The translations under genes and the position numbers were made by a program. A model generated the notes under the pieces. The model made no database searches, was not told the origin of the DNA, and saw only the letters and a list, made by a program, of their open reading frames with translations. Shown in pieces: positions 35,089 through 47,451 of a DNA stretch of 64,000 nt. How positions within the stretch are numbered: position 1 is the stretch's first letter; each line of letters begins with the position of its first letter. Origin of the DNA: Limonium bicolor (lineage: Eukaryota > Streptophyta > Magnoliopsida > Caryophyllales > Plumbaginaceae); assembly GCA_023374045.1 (NCBI GenBank), contig CM041783.1, positions 125,613,503-125,677,502 of the forward strand, given 5' to 3'.

Positions 35089-36299
35089 ATCTGGATTCGG
35101 GCTTGCTTGTTTCCAAGAAGTCCATTATTAGCTAACAAGAGGAAGTGGGTTGAAAGACACTAAGGTGAGAATGACACTTCACAAGGTAGATCGAAACAGG
35201 CTTAGGCTAAAAGCAAGTGGGCCAGGATACCCAGAAAAAGAGGTGTTTGGGCTGAAGTCTTTCAGACTATGAGCTGGAATTTGGACTGAAATCTACACAG
35301 ATGGCTTTGATTGGGCCTGAGAGGTGACACCTAGATCTAGGGTTTTGGGTTAGGGTCATGATAAGAAGTCTACCTAGACTGGAATGAGTCCTTGGGCCGG
35401 AATGTATTTGGGTCTGAAGTAAAGCGCATGCACTGGACTGGTCCCTAAATCACGAATGGGCCTAACTTTCTTTGGGTCAGAGAAGATGGTTGCCAAGCCA
35501 AGAAGGTTTTATTTTCAGGACTTGTGAGTAATTTCAAGTTCAGGTGAATTTCTTTTTTATGAGCCTGGACCTAATTGGATAATTCAAATTGGGCCAGAAG
35601 AGAAATCACCTAAATCTAAACTTTTGGGCCGAAGCCCGAACAAATAACTCACACATTCAAATCAAGCAAGGCCTTTGGGCCGCACACGATAAAGTTGCGA
35701 TATCGGGTTGGGCTGAGTTGATGTAGGAAAAGTTCCTATCAATTTCTAGGCTGGGTAGTGGGCCGATCATGCAGGTAAACAAGCCCACACATTTTAACAT
35801 GTCCTCCCTTGACGTTAAAATCAAACCGGGTATGGATCGATCCGGAGAGGTGCTTGGGGCATGGGCCCAGGTCGCCACAAAGGAATAGGGCTTGCACGCT
35901 ATTCTCTTTGGGCTTCCCCACTTTTTTCACATCACTCACCTGAAGGTGTGCGTCTACGGTCGGGTCTTTGACTGACCAAACAATGGGCTAGGTAAGGGCA
36001 CTGCCAGGAAAATGCTTGGGGCTGAAGCCCAGGTATTAAGGGGGTGTGGTTAGACGACACCCTCCTCTTTTTCCCCCACTTATTCACATCACCTAAAAGG
36101 TGTGAGTCCCTGACAGGGGACTCTCAAACGGTCCCAGAGTGAAATCGGTTTGTGGGACCCTCGCTCTCATATGATGCAAAGGTGCAGGAGTTACAGTGCG
36201 CATAAGGGTAAACAAACAATGTAATAAAAGCCATAAATAAACATTTTTCAAGTTAAGCCCTCTTTCTTAAAATTAAACAAGTTAATATTAAGAATTTTG

Positions 36300-36317
36300 T
36301 CCCCAGCAGAGTCGCCA
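36300..36317 (-). other. Element E PBS, unit 1
   Basis: On the minus strand TGGCGACTCTGCTGGGGA, three bases from the LTR. It fits the 3' end of a plant arginine tRNA (acceptor end GGAGTCG plus CCA) with few mismatches, as known for Tat/Ogre-type elements. The tRNA match is from knowledge, not from a search. Confidence 0.75.
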
Positions 36318-36320
36318 GTC

Positions 36321-38064
36321 TTTGAGCCTCGATTTTAAACCCTACCCTATGTTGATTAAGGTGATTATGATCTAAACAGGTTTTAGGTCCACTTATAACC
36401 TAAGATTAATAACTATGTCATATAGCAATAATTATTAAAACCTAAGCAAGCTCACTGGAACCTATTATGAGTCGCCACCTAATTTTGACCTAGATTAAAT
36501 TAGGAAAGGAGAGTTCGGGTTCGGGGGCTTGATATTCGACTTAATTAGGGTTCAATTACTTTCATTACCCCAGAAGTCGTTTTTCCTCTACTTAGTTTTA
36601 TTACGGCTTATTACGAGTCGTTTTAACCTAAGTGCGCGAGCTTCTGTTTTTTGTGTTTTTAACATTTTTGACAGAAAATTAAAGTGAAATTAAAGCTATC
36701 TAAACTAGGGTTTCGGAGGCAGAATTAGGTCGAATTTTGCTTACGTCCGTAGCCACGGACCCCATGTCCGAGACCACGGACCCCAGTTAACCTAATTATA
36801 CAAAAGAGTCGAAATTAAAGGAATCAGAAATTGCAAAGTCCGGGGCCACGGACAGGCTGTCCGTGGGCCCGGACATTATTAGAAAACCTAAATTTTGAAT
36901 TTTTTAAAAATCCCACCGCCGTCCGTGGGCGTCCGGGCATACGGACAGGGAGTCCGGGACCCCGGACATGACGTCCGTGGGTGCGGACCGCCCTCGGACG
37001 GCGGCGTTGAGGCTGTTCCCGAAGGTGTTTTTGGCTCAAATTTTATGGTGTGTAGCCTGAAAGATGTACAAGACGTTAGTGATTGAAAGTTCTCAATTTG
37101 AATTCGAATTAAGCACGAAACTTGGTAAACAAGTTATTGGACAGAAGCTTAAACAAATAGCAATACAGAAGTGTAAAAAGGTTAGTTTGACCCAAAATTT
37201 GACAGAGAGTTAATAAGGTGGTGAAGTTAGAAAACTAGAATAGTAACCTGTTTTACCTTTGGATTCAGGAGGATTCTTCACGTCGGGATTCTTCGGAGGC
37301 TCCGATGGTGCCGGTTCCGGATTGAGTTCGACCCGAGCTTCTGGTTGTTGATTGTTGAAGGTGTTCTTCACGTTTTGGAGTGGTTTGGTTGATGTTTGAT
37401 GATTGTTGATGTGTTGGGAGTTGAAAAATGTGTTTAGATGGTGATTTCGGGGGATTTTTGATGTGTTTTGGTGCTTGGATGTGTAAAACGTGAAGAGAAT
37501 GAGACGGCTGCCTTCTTTAGGGTTAGGGTTCTCAGGTTCTCATTTGATCATGGGATAAGGTTCCTTATATAGGCTTCCTTAAAGATAGAAAAATCCGGTA
37601 AAAACCGAGATTTACCGACGTTTTAGCTCAAGGGCTTCCAAAAAAAGGATTTGATTATGAAAATTTCACACATGGGTAAGGATGATATTTCTGATTTTTC
37701 TAAAGTGGAATCGAATTTTTTGGATATTGGAATATTTTTAAATTCAATTTCTTGTCAGATTCAATCAGAAATTGCTAGAAAATTATTGGAAATTCGAAAA
37801 AATCAAAATTCCCACGCCATTATGCTTCAGATGTCATCCTCTATCATGGTTTAAAATTTCAAAGCATTTTGAATTGATTTGACCCTTATTTGGAGGAGAG
37901 AGAAAGCCTATAGGGGCTTAGGAGCCTTGAAAAATTACGAAAATGCCCCTGGAGATGACTAAGCTGTCCCTAGTACTCTAAATTGCCGATCGACTGGGAA
38001 CCCTTGCTACTAGCCTATTAGTAGAGACTCTCTTCCGGGGGGGTTGAAATTTTGGGTATAAACA
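36321..38064 (-). repeat. Element E, middle LTR
   Basis: 1744 bases, nearly identical to the outer LTRs. It is bordered by a PBS on its left and a polypurine tract on its right, so it serves as 5' LTR of unit 1 and 3' LTR of unit 2. No target duplication lies at either side. TATA box at 37563-37573. Confidence 0.92.
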
Positions 38065-41000
38065 GATTGCCCCCCGTCAACTAGACTTTGTAATGGAAAT
38101 GAAAAGGATAATTGATGCTTGAGTGATACCCCAAAATTTTGGATCTCAAAAGACCCCACATGCAATTGAAATCGATAGATTGTGTCAGTTGTTCTAAGGC
38201 GCTGACTACCTATGAGTAAAGTGGAAGGATGTCGAGCGAGTCTAGGCGTCGACCACCTAAAGGTAAAAATGAAGTGATGTCAGACTATTCTAAGGCGCCG
38301 CCTACCTATGAGGATGATATGATGTCAAGCTATTCTAAGGCGTTGACTACCTAAAATGTGAAATTGAGATAATGTCAAGCGATTCTAAGGCGTTGACAAC
38401 CTAACAAGTGAAAATGGGTGGTATGCAAATGCAAGGATGTTGAAATGCTAATAATGCTGATGATGCTGACGATGCTCGGATGCTCCTGGGACCGAAACCC
38501 GTTCCAATGCTCCTGGTTGGTATTCTATGGGGACTTATTGCCTCTACCCACCAACTGGGGTGCTGGGATAACTTCTAGATTACCAAGGGGACTTATTGCC
38601 ACTACCCACTAGTTGTTCTCCCAAGAAGTTGACATGAAGATGGGGACTTATTGCCTCTGCCCCGCCAACTTAGATCACGCTCTGTCTCGTACTTGTCTCG
38701 CACTGAAGATGATACTAGGTCTCGTACTGGTCTCGCACTAGATGATGATGCTCGGTCTCGCACTGATGAAGGTGATAGGTCTCGCACTGATGAAGGTGAT
38801 AGGTCTCGCACTGATGAAGGTGATAGGTCTCGCACTGGTAAAGATGCATGGTCTCGCACTGAAGTCTCGTACTAACGGATGAAAAAACTGGATTTCGCAC
38901 TAATTCTGGGTTGCGCACTGAATGAAGATGTCTCGTACTAAAGTCTTGAAAATGATGGGTCTCGCACTAATGAAGGTGGTGGGTCTCGAACTAAAAATGA
39001 GTTAGGAAGATAATGGTCTCGTGCAAATGATGAAAACTGATTACTGGAGTGCCAAATGGCAATGATGATAAGATGTATGCAATCAAAATATATGAAAGAT
39101 TCTCGTTCAAAACAGGAAACTGTTGGAAAGGTGCCGAACTTGGCAATGTTGAGGGTTATCCAAAAGTTGTAGAATGCAACTAAAGTGTTTGTTGGAAGCT
39201 TGCCCAAAATAAGGAACTGTTGAAAAATGTGCCAAACATGGCAATGCTTGAGAAAAACCCTGCTGAAAAGGAAAGTGAAATGATCATTTCCTGACTAAAA
39301 ATTTCAAATCTGCAATTTGCTTCTTGAAAAATGAACATGCCATTGGTGGAAGTGTGTGGTGTTTGTTGTGGTGCTAAAGGCTTTTGCCGGTGTTCCAGAT
39401 TTGTGATAGACCAGGGATTGGGTTATGATTTATGATGGTGGTCAGGGTTATGATGGGCCTAATGTTTTTGTGGAGGTAAGGCCAATGACGGCTTGAGAGT
39501 GTGTGTGGTGGTAAGGGCTTATGTGTGTCTGTGGTGGGATGGTGGTGTTCAAGCTTTGGTTTCAATTGGTGTTGACATGGCAATTGTTGGAACCAACAAT
39601 TGCCCCTAGTATTTTTCCTTAGGACAATCTGAGCTAGAGTTCATGGCAATTGATCGGAACGATCAATTGCCCCCAGTATTTTCTTTGATTAAACGTGCGA
39701 ACAAGTCTCATCCTCACAGGGTCGAGGCTTATGCTTTGATGTGGTGCTTCCTATCCTACACTCAACGTGGTTGGTGTTTGCACTCATTTCTCGCTCATGG
39801 TCATAACTTCTAGACCATTGAATTCGATATTTGATGGATTTACGCATTTGATCTGTTACTTTTACGTGATTGGACACACAACTATCAAGTCGGAAGTCTT
39901 TAGAGCTTATAACGTGGCCATAGGGTGTGATGAAAGACGACGGGATCATGGAGGGATATTTGAGGTATGTGGAGCTTAAATGGGTGACCAAAGCTGCAAC
40001 TTGCGTCTTCTCTCGGATTCATCTTCATTGTCTTGAAGTTGTCTGGCTGCTTCATGTTGACGTTGTTTTCGAGCTTCTGGACCTGGACTTTTGGAGTTGT
40101 CCTTTACACCATTTCTCTTTTTTTGTCATTTGGAGTTCTTCGAGGCACTTCGGGTTTGCCTTTTTGTTTTATCCTTTCTTGACTTTGCCTTCGGGGTTCT
40201 TGTGTTTCCCGGTTTTGGGCATCGTGAGCTGTTTGATGTGAGCTCTATTGATCCTGTGTCATTCTGGGACCATTTGTGGATCGCTTCGTCATGCTGATTG
40301 CGGCATTGCTTCTTGGACTGATGAGAATGTTATCTGAGAGTCGGGATCCTCGCTTCCTTTGGTCACCGGGTCGGACATTCATCATTGGCTGGGTTATTTT
40401 GTGGAGCTCATAATATCGAAAAGGGATATACGAAAGGCTCAACGGGGGTGCCTAGGTTTAATGATAGGGTTTACAAACTTTTGGCTATGTGGTGCTGTAC
40501 CTAGGTGCTTCGTCATTCTGATAGTTGTGTATCCGTTCCTTGTTACTTTTCGCAGGTCTAAGAGTAAATTTACAAATTATCTCCTTCGGTCAGAGTTATG
40601 CCATTTACCTCACCTTTGAATGTGGTCTCACCAGAGTCGTGTAAAAATGACACGCTCGTTCGCTCATGGTTTTTCCGCTCAAGACACCCTCGCGAGATTT
40701 TCACTTGGGAACTCGTTCACACATTTAAACAAAAGATAAAAGATGACGAACTTAAACTTAGATTGCCCCCAGTATTGATTTGGGGCTTGTGACAACAATT
40801 CGATAGATGTGGACTTTGAACCTCTTTGTGGGTGTTTGGATATTATGGGGTGAGTTTGTAGTTTTTGGTTAGGCATGTTCAAATTTTAGAAACAAGAGAC
40901 AAGCCGTTCCATTGCATAGTCAGAAAATGATTGCTTCGTGATCCTTTTCCTTAAAAAAAAATTTTGTTTTTTTTTTCGATGAATAAAAATGGTTTGTACA

Positions 41001-41134
41001 GGAATTGTGAAAATGGAACTATGATTTTATTTATGAATCATGAAAGAAACGTAAAGATTACAATCTGAGGTGACTGAAAACTAACTAATAAGCTACTAGG
41101 AAAACTTGAAGATTCAAGAAAACGATCTGCACAC

Positions 41135-42388
41135 TTAGAAAAATTGGACTCCTTGCTCGAGGAGGTCTTGAATCGTGTGCTTCAATGCTCGGCAATTGTC
41201 AGCATAATGGCCAGGCAACTGATGGTAGTGGCAGAATTGATTGAGATGCCTCCCCAAATGATGGTTCCTGGCCGAGGGCCAGGGGCTGTAGCAGGTTTCT
41301 CTTCTGAAGCTCTTCAAACGCCTGACTTGGTGCTCGGCCAATGTTGGTGAATTCCCTTTGCGATGAGTCTCGGCGTGGTAAGGGTACTGTCCTAAGGTTT
41401 TGATGCGGAGATCTAGGTCGTTGAACCAAATTCACTTCTGGGAAACTGCTTTGAGCGCAAGCTACTGTCTGAAGATAAGCCTTTTCTGGTCCTGTCTTAG
41501 ATAATTTGGAGCCACTACCGAGTTTCTTTTGCACTCGAGCTCCAAACCTTCCTTATGAATCCTTTCCTCTAGAATACCGACTTGTCCCATCAACATGTCC
41601 AAACTCGGAAAGTACATAATTTTAGCTCATGGTTGTGTTGTTTTCGCATGTTCTCAATTATCATGCGGATTTGCTCCTGCTCGTCCATTCTGGTAGGCAT
41701 GGCTGCAGCCTTTCTCCTCCAACGCTTGATGAAGTCAGACATGGACTCACCATCTTTCTGTCGAGTTCCTGCCAGATCGATTCTGGTGACCTCGAGGTTC
41801 TTAGCATACTCGAAATGATTTAGGAAAGCCTCGCAAACCTCCTCGTAGGTTTGGTATTCATCTTCTGAGTGAGATCCAACGCTGAGGAGTCTCGTCTAGA
41901 TAGCGTGCGAAAACTTTGGCTTTTTGCATGTCATTGAGCCCCAAGATGGACATTTCCCGGTCGAACATAGCCAAGTGAATCTGTGGATCCGAGGAACCCT
42001 TGTACAAAGCGAGTGTAGGTAGCTTCAGCTTTAGAGGAAGATCAACTTCAGGATACGACGCCGTGGAGAAATAATCGAAGCCAGCTGGTTTGTTGGCTTT
42101 CTCTATGCGCTCAATCCTCTTCAAAACCCTTTTGACCTCTGCAGCTAGTTGGTTGTCAGGAACATCCTTCCCCATACTTGTTTGAGGATCTTGGGCCCTA
42201 ACAGAGTCAATCTCGTTGTAACTACGATTAAGATTTTCATCCACAAGCTTTTCCAGAGTGTGCTGATTTATCTCCTAGAGATTAGCCTTACTCCTCAATT
42301 CCTCGACAATGGACTCCAAGACCTTGCACCTTTGCAGCACAGCGGCCAACTGGGCCTCGGTGTTGACCGGATTTCCTTCTTCCGCCAT
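41135..42388 (-). pseudogene. gag: Element E gag, unit 2 (Tat-type)
   Basis: The second copy of the E gag. Its first exon-like part is better kept than in unit 1: the codon that is a stop in unit 1 near 35050 reads glutamine here, and the segment around KRIERIEKANKPAGFDYF is open. The stop near 42280 is shared with unit 1. Frameshifts lie near 41870, 41700, 41490 and 41300. The knuckle CHYHQLPGHYADNCRALK and the end DLLEQGVQFF are intact. Neither copy can make a full Gag as written, unless the one-base indels are sequencing errors. Confidence 0.83.
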
Positions 42389-43600
42389 ATCTGGATTCGG
42401 GCTTGCTTGTTTCCAAGAAGTCCATTATTAGCTAACAAGAGGAAGTGGTTGAAAGACACTAAGGTGAGAATGACACTTCACAAGGTAGATCGAAACAGGC
42501 TTAGGCTAAAAGCAAGTGGGCCAGGATACCCAGAAAAGAGGTGTTTGGGCTGAAGTATCTTTCAGACTATGAGCTGGAATTTGGACTGAAATCTACACAG
42601 ATGGCTTTGATTGGGCCTGAGAGGTGACACCTAGATCTAGGGTTTTGGGTTAGGGTCATGATAAGAAGTCTACCTAGACTGGAATGAGTCCTTGGGCCGG
42701 AATGTATTTGGGTCTGAAGTAAAGCGCATGCACTGGACTGGTCCCTAAATCACGAATGGGCCTAACTTTCTTTGGGTCAGAGAAGATGGTTGCCAAGCCA
42801 AAAAAGGTTTTATTTTCAGGACTTGTGAGTAATTTCAAGTTCAGGTGAATTTCTTTTTTTATGAGCCTAGACCTAATTGGATAATTCAAATTGGGCCAGA
42901 AGAGAAATCACCTAAATCTAAACTTTTGGGCCGAAGCCCGAACAAATAACTCACACATTCAAATCAAGCAAGGCCTTTGGGCCGCACACGATAAAGTTGC
43001 GATATCGGGTCGGGCTGAGTTGATGTAGGAAAAGTTCCTATCAATTTCTAGGCTGGGTAGTGGGCCGATCATGCAGGTAAACAAGGCCCACACAAATTTA
43101 ACATGTCCTCCCTTGACGTTAAAATCAACCGGGTATGGATCGATCCGGAGAGGTGCTTGGGGCATGGGCCCAGGTCGCCACAAAGGAATAGGGCTTGCAC
43201 GCTATTCTCTTTGGGCTTCCCCACTTTTTTCACATCACCTGAAGGTGTGCGTCTACGGTCAGGTCTTTGACTGACCAAACAATGGGCTAGGTAAGGGCAC
43301 TGCCAGGAAAATGCTTGGGGCTGAAGCCCAGGTATTAAGGGGGTGTGGTTAGACAACACCCTCCTCTTTTCCCCCACTTATTCACATCACCTAAAAGGTG
43401 TGAGTCCCTGACAGGGGACTCTCAAACGGGTCCCAGAGTGAAATCGGTTTGTGTGGACCCTCGCTCTCATATGATGCAAAGGTGCAGGGAGTTACAGTGC
43501 GCATAAGGGTAAACAACAATGTAATAAAAACCATAAATAAACATTTTTTCAAGTTAAGCCCTCTTTCTTAAAATTAAACAAGTTAATATTAAGAATTTTG

Positions 43601-43618
43601 TCCCCAGCAGAGTCGCCA
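43601..43618 (-). other. Element E PBS, unit 2
   Basis: Identical to the site at 36300-36317. It sits three bases inside the right-most LTR and is the PBS of the outer element. Confidence 0.75.
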
Positions 43619-43621
43619 GTC

Positions 43622-45331
43622 TTTGATCCTCGATTTTAAACCCTACCCTATGTTGATTAAGGTGATTATGATCTAAACGGGTTTTAGGTCCACTTATAAC
43701 CTAAGATTAATAACTATGTCATATAGCAATAATTATTAAAACCTAAGCTAGCTCACTGGAACCTATTATGAGTCGCCACCTAACTTTGACCTAGATTAAA
43801 TTAGGAAAGGAGAGTTCGGGTTCGGGGGCTTGATATTCGACTTAATTAGGGTTCAAAAATTACTTTCATTACCCCCAGAAGTCGTTTTTCCTCTACTTAG
43901 TTTAATTACGGCTTATTACGAGTCGTTTTAAACTAAGTGTGCGAGCTTCTGTTTTTTTGTGTTTTTAGCATTTTTTGACAGAAAATTAAAGTGAAATTAA
44001 AAGCTATCTAAACTAGGGTTTCGGAGGCAGAATTAGGTCGAATTTTGCTTACGTCCGTAGCCACGGACCCCATGTCCGAGACCACGGACCCCAGTTAACC
44101 TAATTATACAGAAGAGTCGAAATTAAAGGAAAACAGAAATTGCAAAGTCCGGGGCCACGGACAGGCTGTCCGTGGGCCCGGACATTATTAGAAAACCTAA
44201 ATTTTGAATTTTTTAAAATCCCGCCGCCGTCCGTGGGCGTCCGGGCATACGGACAGGGAGTCCGGGACCCCAGACATGATGTCCGTGGGTGCGGACCGCC
44301 CTCGGACGGCGGCGTTGAGGCTGTTCCGGAAGGTGTTTTTGGCTCAAATTTTATGGGTGTGTAGCCTGAAAGATGTACAAGACGTTAGTGATTGAAAGTT
44401 CTCAATTTGAATTCGAATTAAGCACGAAACTTGGTAAACAAGTTATTGGACAGAAGCTTAAACAAATAGCAATACAGAAGTGTAAAAAGGTTAGTTTGAA
44501 CCCAAAATTTGACAGAGAGTTAATAAGGTCGTGGAGAGTTAGAAAAGTAGAATTGTAACCTGTTTTAACCTTCGGATTCAGGAGGATTTTTCACGTCGGG
44601 ATTCTGGTTGTTGATTGTTGAAGGTGTTCTTCACGTTTTGGAGGTGGTTTGGTTGATGTTTGATGATTGTTGATGTGTTGGGAGTTGAAAATGTGTTTAG
44701 ATGGTGATTTCGGGGGATTTTTGATGAGATTTTGGTGCTTGGATGTGTAAAAACGTGAAGAGAATGAGACGGCTGCCTTCTTTAAGGGTTTAGGGTTCTT
44801 CAGGTTCTCCTTTGATCATGGGATAAGGTTCCTTATATAGGCTTCCTTAAAGATAGAAAAATCCGGTAAAAACCGAGATTTACCGACGTTTTAGCTCAAG
44901 GGCTTCCAAAAGGAATTTGATTATGAAATTTCACACATGGGTAAAGGATGATATTTCTGATTTTTCTAAAGTGGAATCGAATTTTTTGGAAATTGGAATA
45001 TTTTTAAATTCAATTTCTTGTCAGATTCAATCAGAAATTGCTAGAAAATTATTGGAAATTCAAAAAATCAAAATTCTAACGCCATTATGCTTTAGATGTC
45101 ATCCTCTATCATGGGTTAAAATTTCAAAGCATTTTGAATTGATTTGACCCTTATTTGGAGGAGAGAGAAGCCTATAGGGGGCTTAGGAGCCTTGAAAAAT
45201 TACGAAAATGCCCCTGGAGATGACTAAGCTGTCCCTAGTACTCTGAAATGTGCCGATCGAACTGGGAACCCTCGCTACTAGCCTATTAGTAGAGACTCTC
45301 TTCCGGGGGGGTTGAAATTTTGGGTATAACA
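43622..45331 (-). repeat. Element E, right LTR (5' LTR in element sense)
   Basis: 1710 bases. It lacks roughly 55 bases near 44604 that the other two LTRs have between GGATTC and TTCTGG; the short repeat TTCT at both sides suggests a slippage deletion. TATA box at 44831-44841. It ends GGGTATAACA, followed by the target duplication CCTAA. Confidence 0.92.
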
Positions 45332-46279
45332 CCTAACTGCCTCCAAAGTCAAGCACACATGCTTTGAGCATGTCCTCAAGGACCTGATTCGTCCTCTCTG
45401 TCTGACCATCCGACTGAGGTTGGTACGCTGAGCTGAACGACAACTTCGTCCCCATAGCCTGATGCAAACTCTGCCAGAATCTGGATACGAAGCGCGGGTC
45501 TCTGTCAGACACAATCGAAGCCGGTACCCCATGCAGACGCACAATCTCCTCCATATATAACTGAGCTAGGCGATGCAAACTGAAAGTCTTCCTGACAGGC
45601 AAGAAATGAGCGCTCTTCGTGAGTTTGTCCACATCACCCAAACTGCATCAAAAACCCCTAAGAGTCTTAGGCAGTCCCATAACGAAGTCCATACCGACGC
45701 TCTCCCACTTCCACTCCGGAACGGGTAGAGGATGAAGCAAACCAGCTGGTCTCTGATGCTCGGCTTTGACCTGCTGACAGGTCCGACATCGAGATACAAA
45801 GTCAGAAATGTCCCTCTTCATGTTGCTTCACCAGAATGTCTCTCGAAGGTCCGGTACGGTACATCTTCACACCTCCTGGGTGTACCGAGTACGGAGCTCC
45901 ATGAGCCTCCAGCATGATTTCCCGCCTCAAGGCATCATCTGCAGGCACACAGACACGGTCTCTGAATCTCAGACAACCATCCTCTGAAACCCGAAACTCC
46001 GACTCCTAACCGGTAGATAACCCCTCTCTGATCTTACTCAACTTGGCATCGAGCTCCTGATTGGCCTTGATCCGGTCGATCAAGGTAGGCTGAATCTGCA
46101 AAGCTGCTAACATCCCAGACCTCTCTGGACGGACGACCCAGATACTCAAACACTGCAACTCAAGAGCAGACCTCTACACACCAGACGAAGCACAAACGGC
46201 TCTAGACGGACCCCTTCTACTGAGTGCATCAGCAACCACATTCGCCCTACCAGGATGGTAAAGGATCTCCAAATCATAA
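45332..46279 (-). pseudogene. pol: Element A integrase, N-terminal and catalytic part
   Basis: Integrase inserts the DNA copy into the genome. On the minus strand it shows the zinc-binding end CRTCQQVKAEHQRPAG (about 45760-45800), the catalytic acidic residues in VGMDF (about 45690), VSDRDPRF (about 45505) and QTERTNQVLEDML (about 45395), and ends LDFGGS at the E insertion. A frameshift near 45640 separates the first acidic motif from the rest, and stops lie near 46008 and 45660. The remainder of the domain is at 28318-29005, 16.3 kb away. Between 46000 and 46280 is the linker from RNase H. Confidence 0.9.
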
Positions 46280-47451
46280 TCATGTAGCAACTCCAGCCAC
46301 CTCCTCTGCCTCAAGTTCAACTACTTCTGAGTGAACAGGTACTTGAGACTCTTGTGGTCCGTGTACACCTTGCACGAAGCTCCATAAAGGTAGTGCCTCC
46401 AAATCTTCAGAGCAAACACCACAGCAACTAACTACAGGTCGTGGGTCGGGTAATTCTTCTCATATGGCTTCAACTGACGAGAGCCATATGCAACCACCTT
46501 CCCATGCTGCATCAGAACACAGCCAAGTCCCTTATGGGAGGCATCACAGAATACCTCAAGACTCTCGGTCCCCTCTGGAAGAGTTAGAATCGGCGCAGAT
46601 GTCAACCTCTTCTTCAACTCCTGGAAGCACTGCTCATAGGCCTCGCTCCACTTAAACTTCACATCCTTCTGTAGCAGACGAGTCAAAGGGATGACTAGCT
46701 TGGAGAAGCCCTCCACAAACTTACGATAGTAGCCTGCTAGTCCAAGGAAGCTACGGATCTCACCGACATTAGTGGGCCTGGCTCACTCAGTAATCGCTCT
46801 AATCTTCTCCGGGTCCACGGAGATACCATCCTTAGAGACTACGTGTCCCAAGAACACTACCTGGTCCAACCAGAACTCACACTTCTTCAACTTCGCATAC
46901 ATCTCCTTCTCCCTCAGATTCTGGAGAACGGTCCTCAAATGCTCCTTGTGCTCCTCAGCACTCTTGGAATACACCCAAGATGTCATCAATGAACACCACG
47001 ACGAACTGGTCCAAAAACGGCTTAAAGACCCGGTTCATCATATCCATAAACAAATAAGGTGCATTCGTCTGCCCGAATGGCATCACTAGGAACTTGTAAT
47101 GTCCATAACGAGTCCTAAAGGCGGACTTAGGCACGTCGCCTGCCTTAATCCCCAGCTGATGATAATCGGACCTCAGATCGATCTTCGAAAACACCTTAGC
47201 TCCTGCTAACTGGTCGAACAAGTCATCAATGCGCGGGAGAGGATACCTATTCTTAATGGTAACCTTGTTGACCTCCCTGTAGTTAATGCACAAACGCATA
47301 CTACCATCCTTCTTCTTAACAAATAACACTGGCGCTCCCCAAGGCGACACACTAGGGTGGATGAAGCCCTTATCCAACAACTCCTGCAGCTAAATCTTCA
47401 CACCTCCTTAAGCTCAGCAGGCGCCATCCGGTATGGGGCCTTAGAAATCGG
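46280..47451 (-). pseudogene. pol: Element A reverse transcriptase and RNase H
   Basis: Reverse transcriptase copies the RNA and RNase H removes it. On the minus strand: [30 protein letters not shown] and [13 protein letters not shown] (about 47220-47375), then [21 protein letters not shown] and the active-site FIDDIL (about 46990). A frameshift immediately after it moves the frame to [12 protein letters not shown] and LGHVVS. RNase H begins with [17 protein letters not shown] (about 46500-46560) and [19 protein letters not shown]. Stops lie near 47440, 47390, 46780 and 46430. The order PR-RT-RH-IN identifies Ty3/gypsy. Confidence 0.92.

Larger units (their letters stand above)
30763..36320 (-). 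mobile_element. Element E interior, unit 1
   Basis: 5558 bases. In element sense (right to left) it has a PBS at 36300-36317, about 1.2 kb of leader, gag (35088-33830), then about 3 kb without recognisable genes. That last part holds two hairpins (32279-32371), a 24-base repeat array (31408-31640), a TCTAAGGCG repeat array (30890-31110) and the polypurine tract at 30763-30775. No trace of pol is visible. Confidence 0.85.
38065..43621 (-). mobile_element. Element E interior, unit 2
   Basis: 5557 bases, aligned end to end with unit 1. It carries the same parts: PBS 43601-43618, gag 42388-41135, hairpins 39579-39671, repeat arrays at 38718-38945 and 38190-38402, polypurine tract 38065-38077. 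Differences are scattered substitutions and many one-base indels, with one 415-base block (32308-32722 against 39608-40022) that shows none. Confidence 0.88.
29006..45331 (-). mobile_element. Element E, tandem LTR-interior-LTR-interior-LTR
   Basis: A 16.3 kb insertion in the integrase of element A, flanked by the perfect duplication CCTAA (29001-29005 and 45332-45336). It has three LTRs (29006-30762, 36321-38064, 43622-45331) alternating with two interiors (30763-36320 and 38065-43621) of almost equal length, giving units of about 7.3 kb. Gag, PBS and polypurine tract show that it is on the minus strand. The tRNA-Arg-type PBS and the Gag zinc-finger type point to the Tat branch of Ty3/gypsy. 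No protease, RT or integrase is seen in either unit, so it is non-autonomous. No target duplication surrounds the middle LTR; recombination between LTRs after one insertion explains the array best. Confidence 0.93.

Noticed and set aside
36321..38064. Middle LTR of E as border of two independent insertions
   Set aside because: No target duplication at either side; PBS and polypurine tract flank it directly, as in a fused array.
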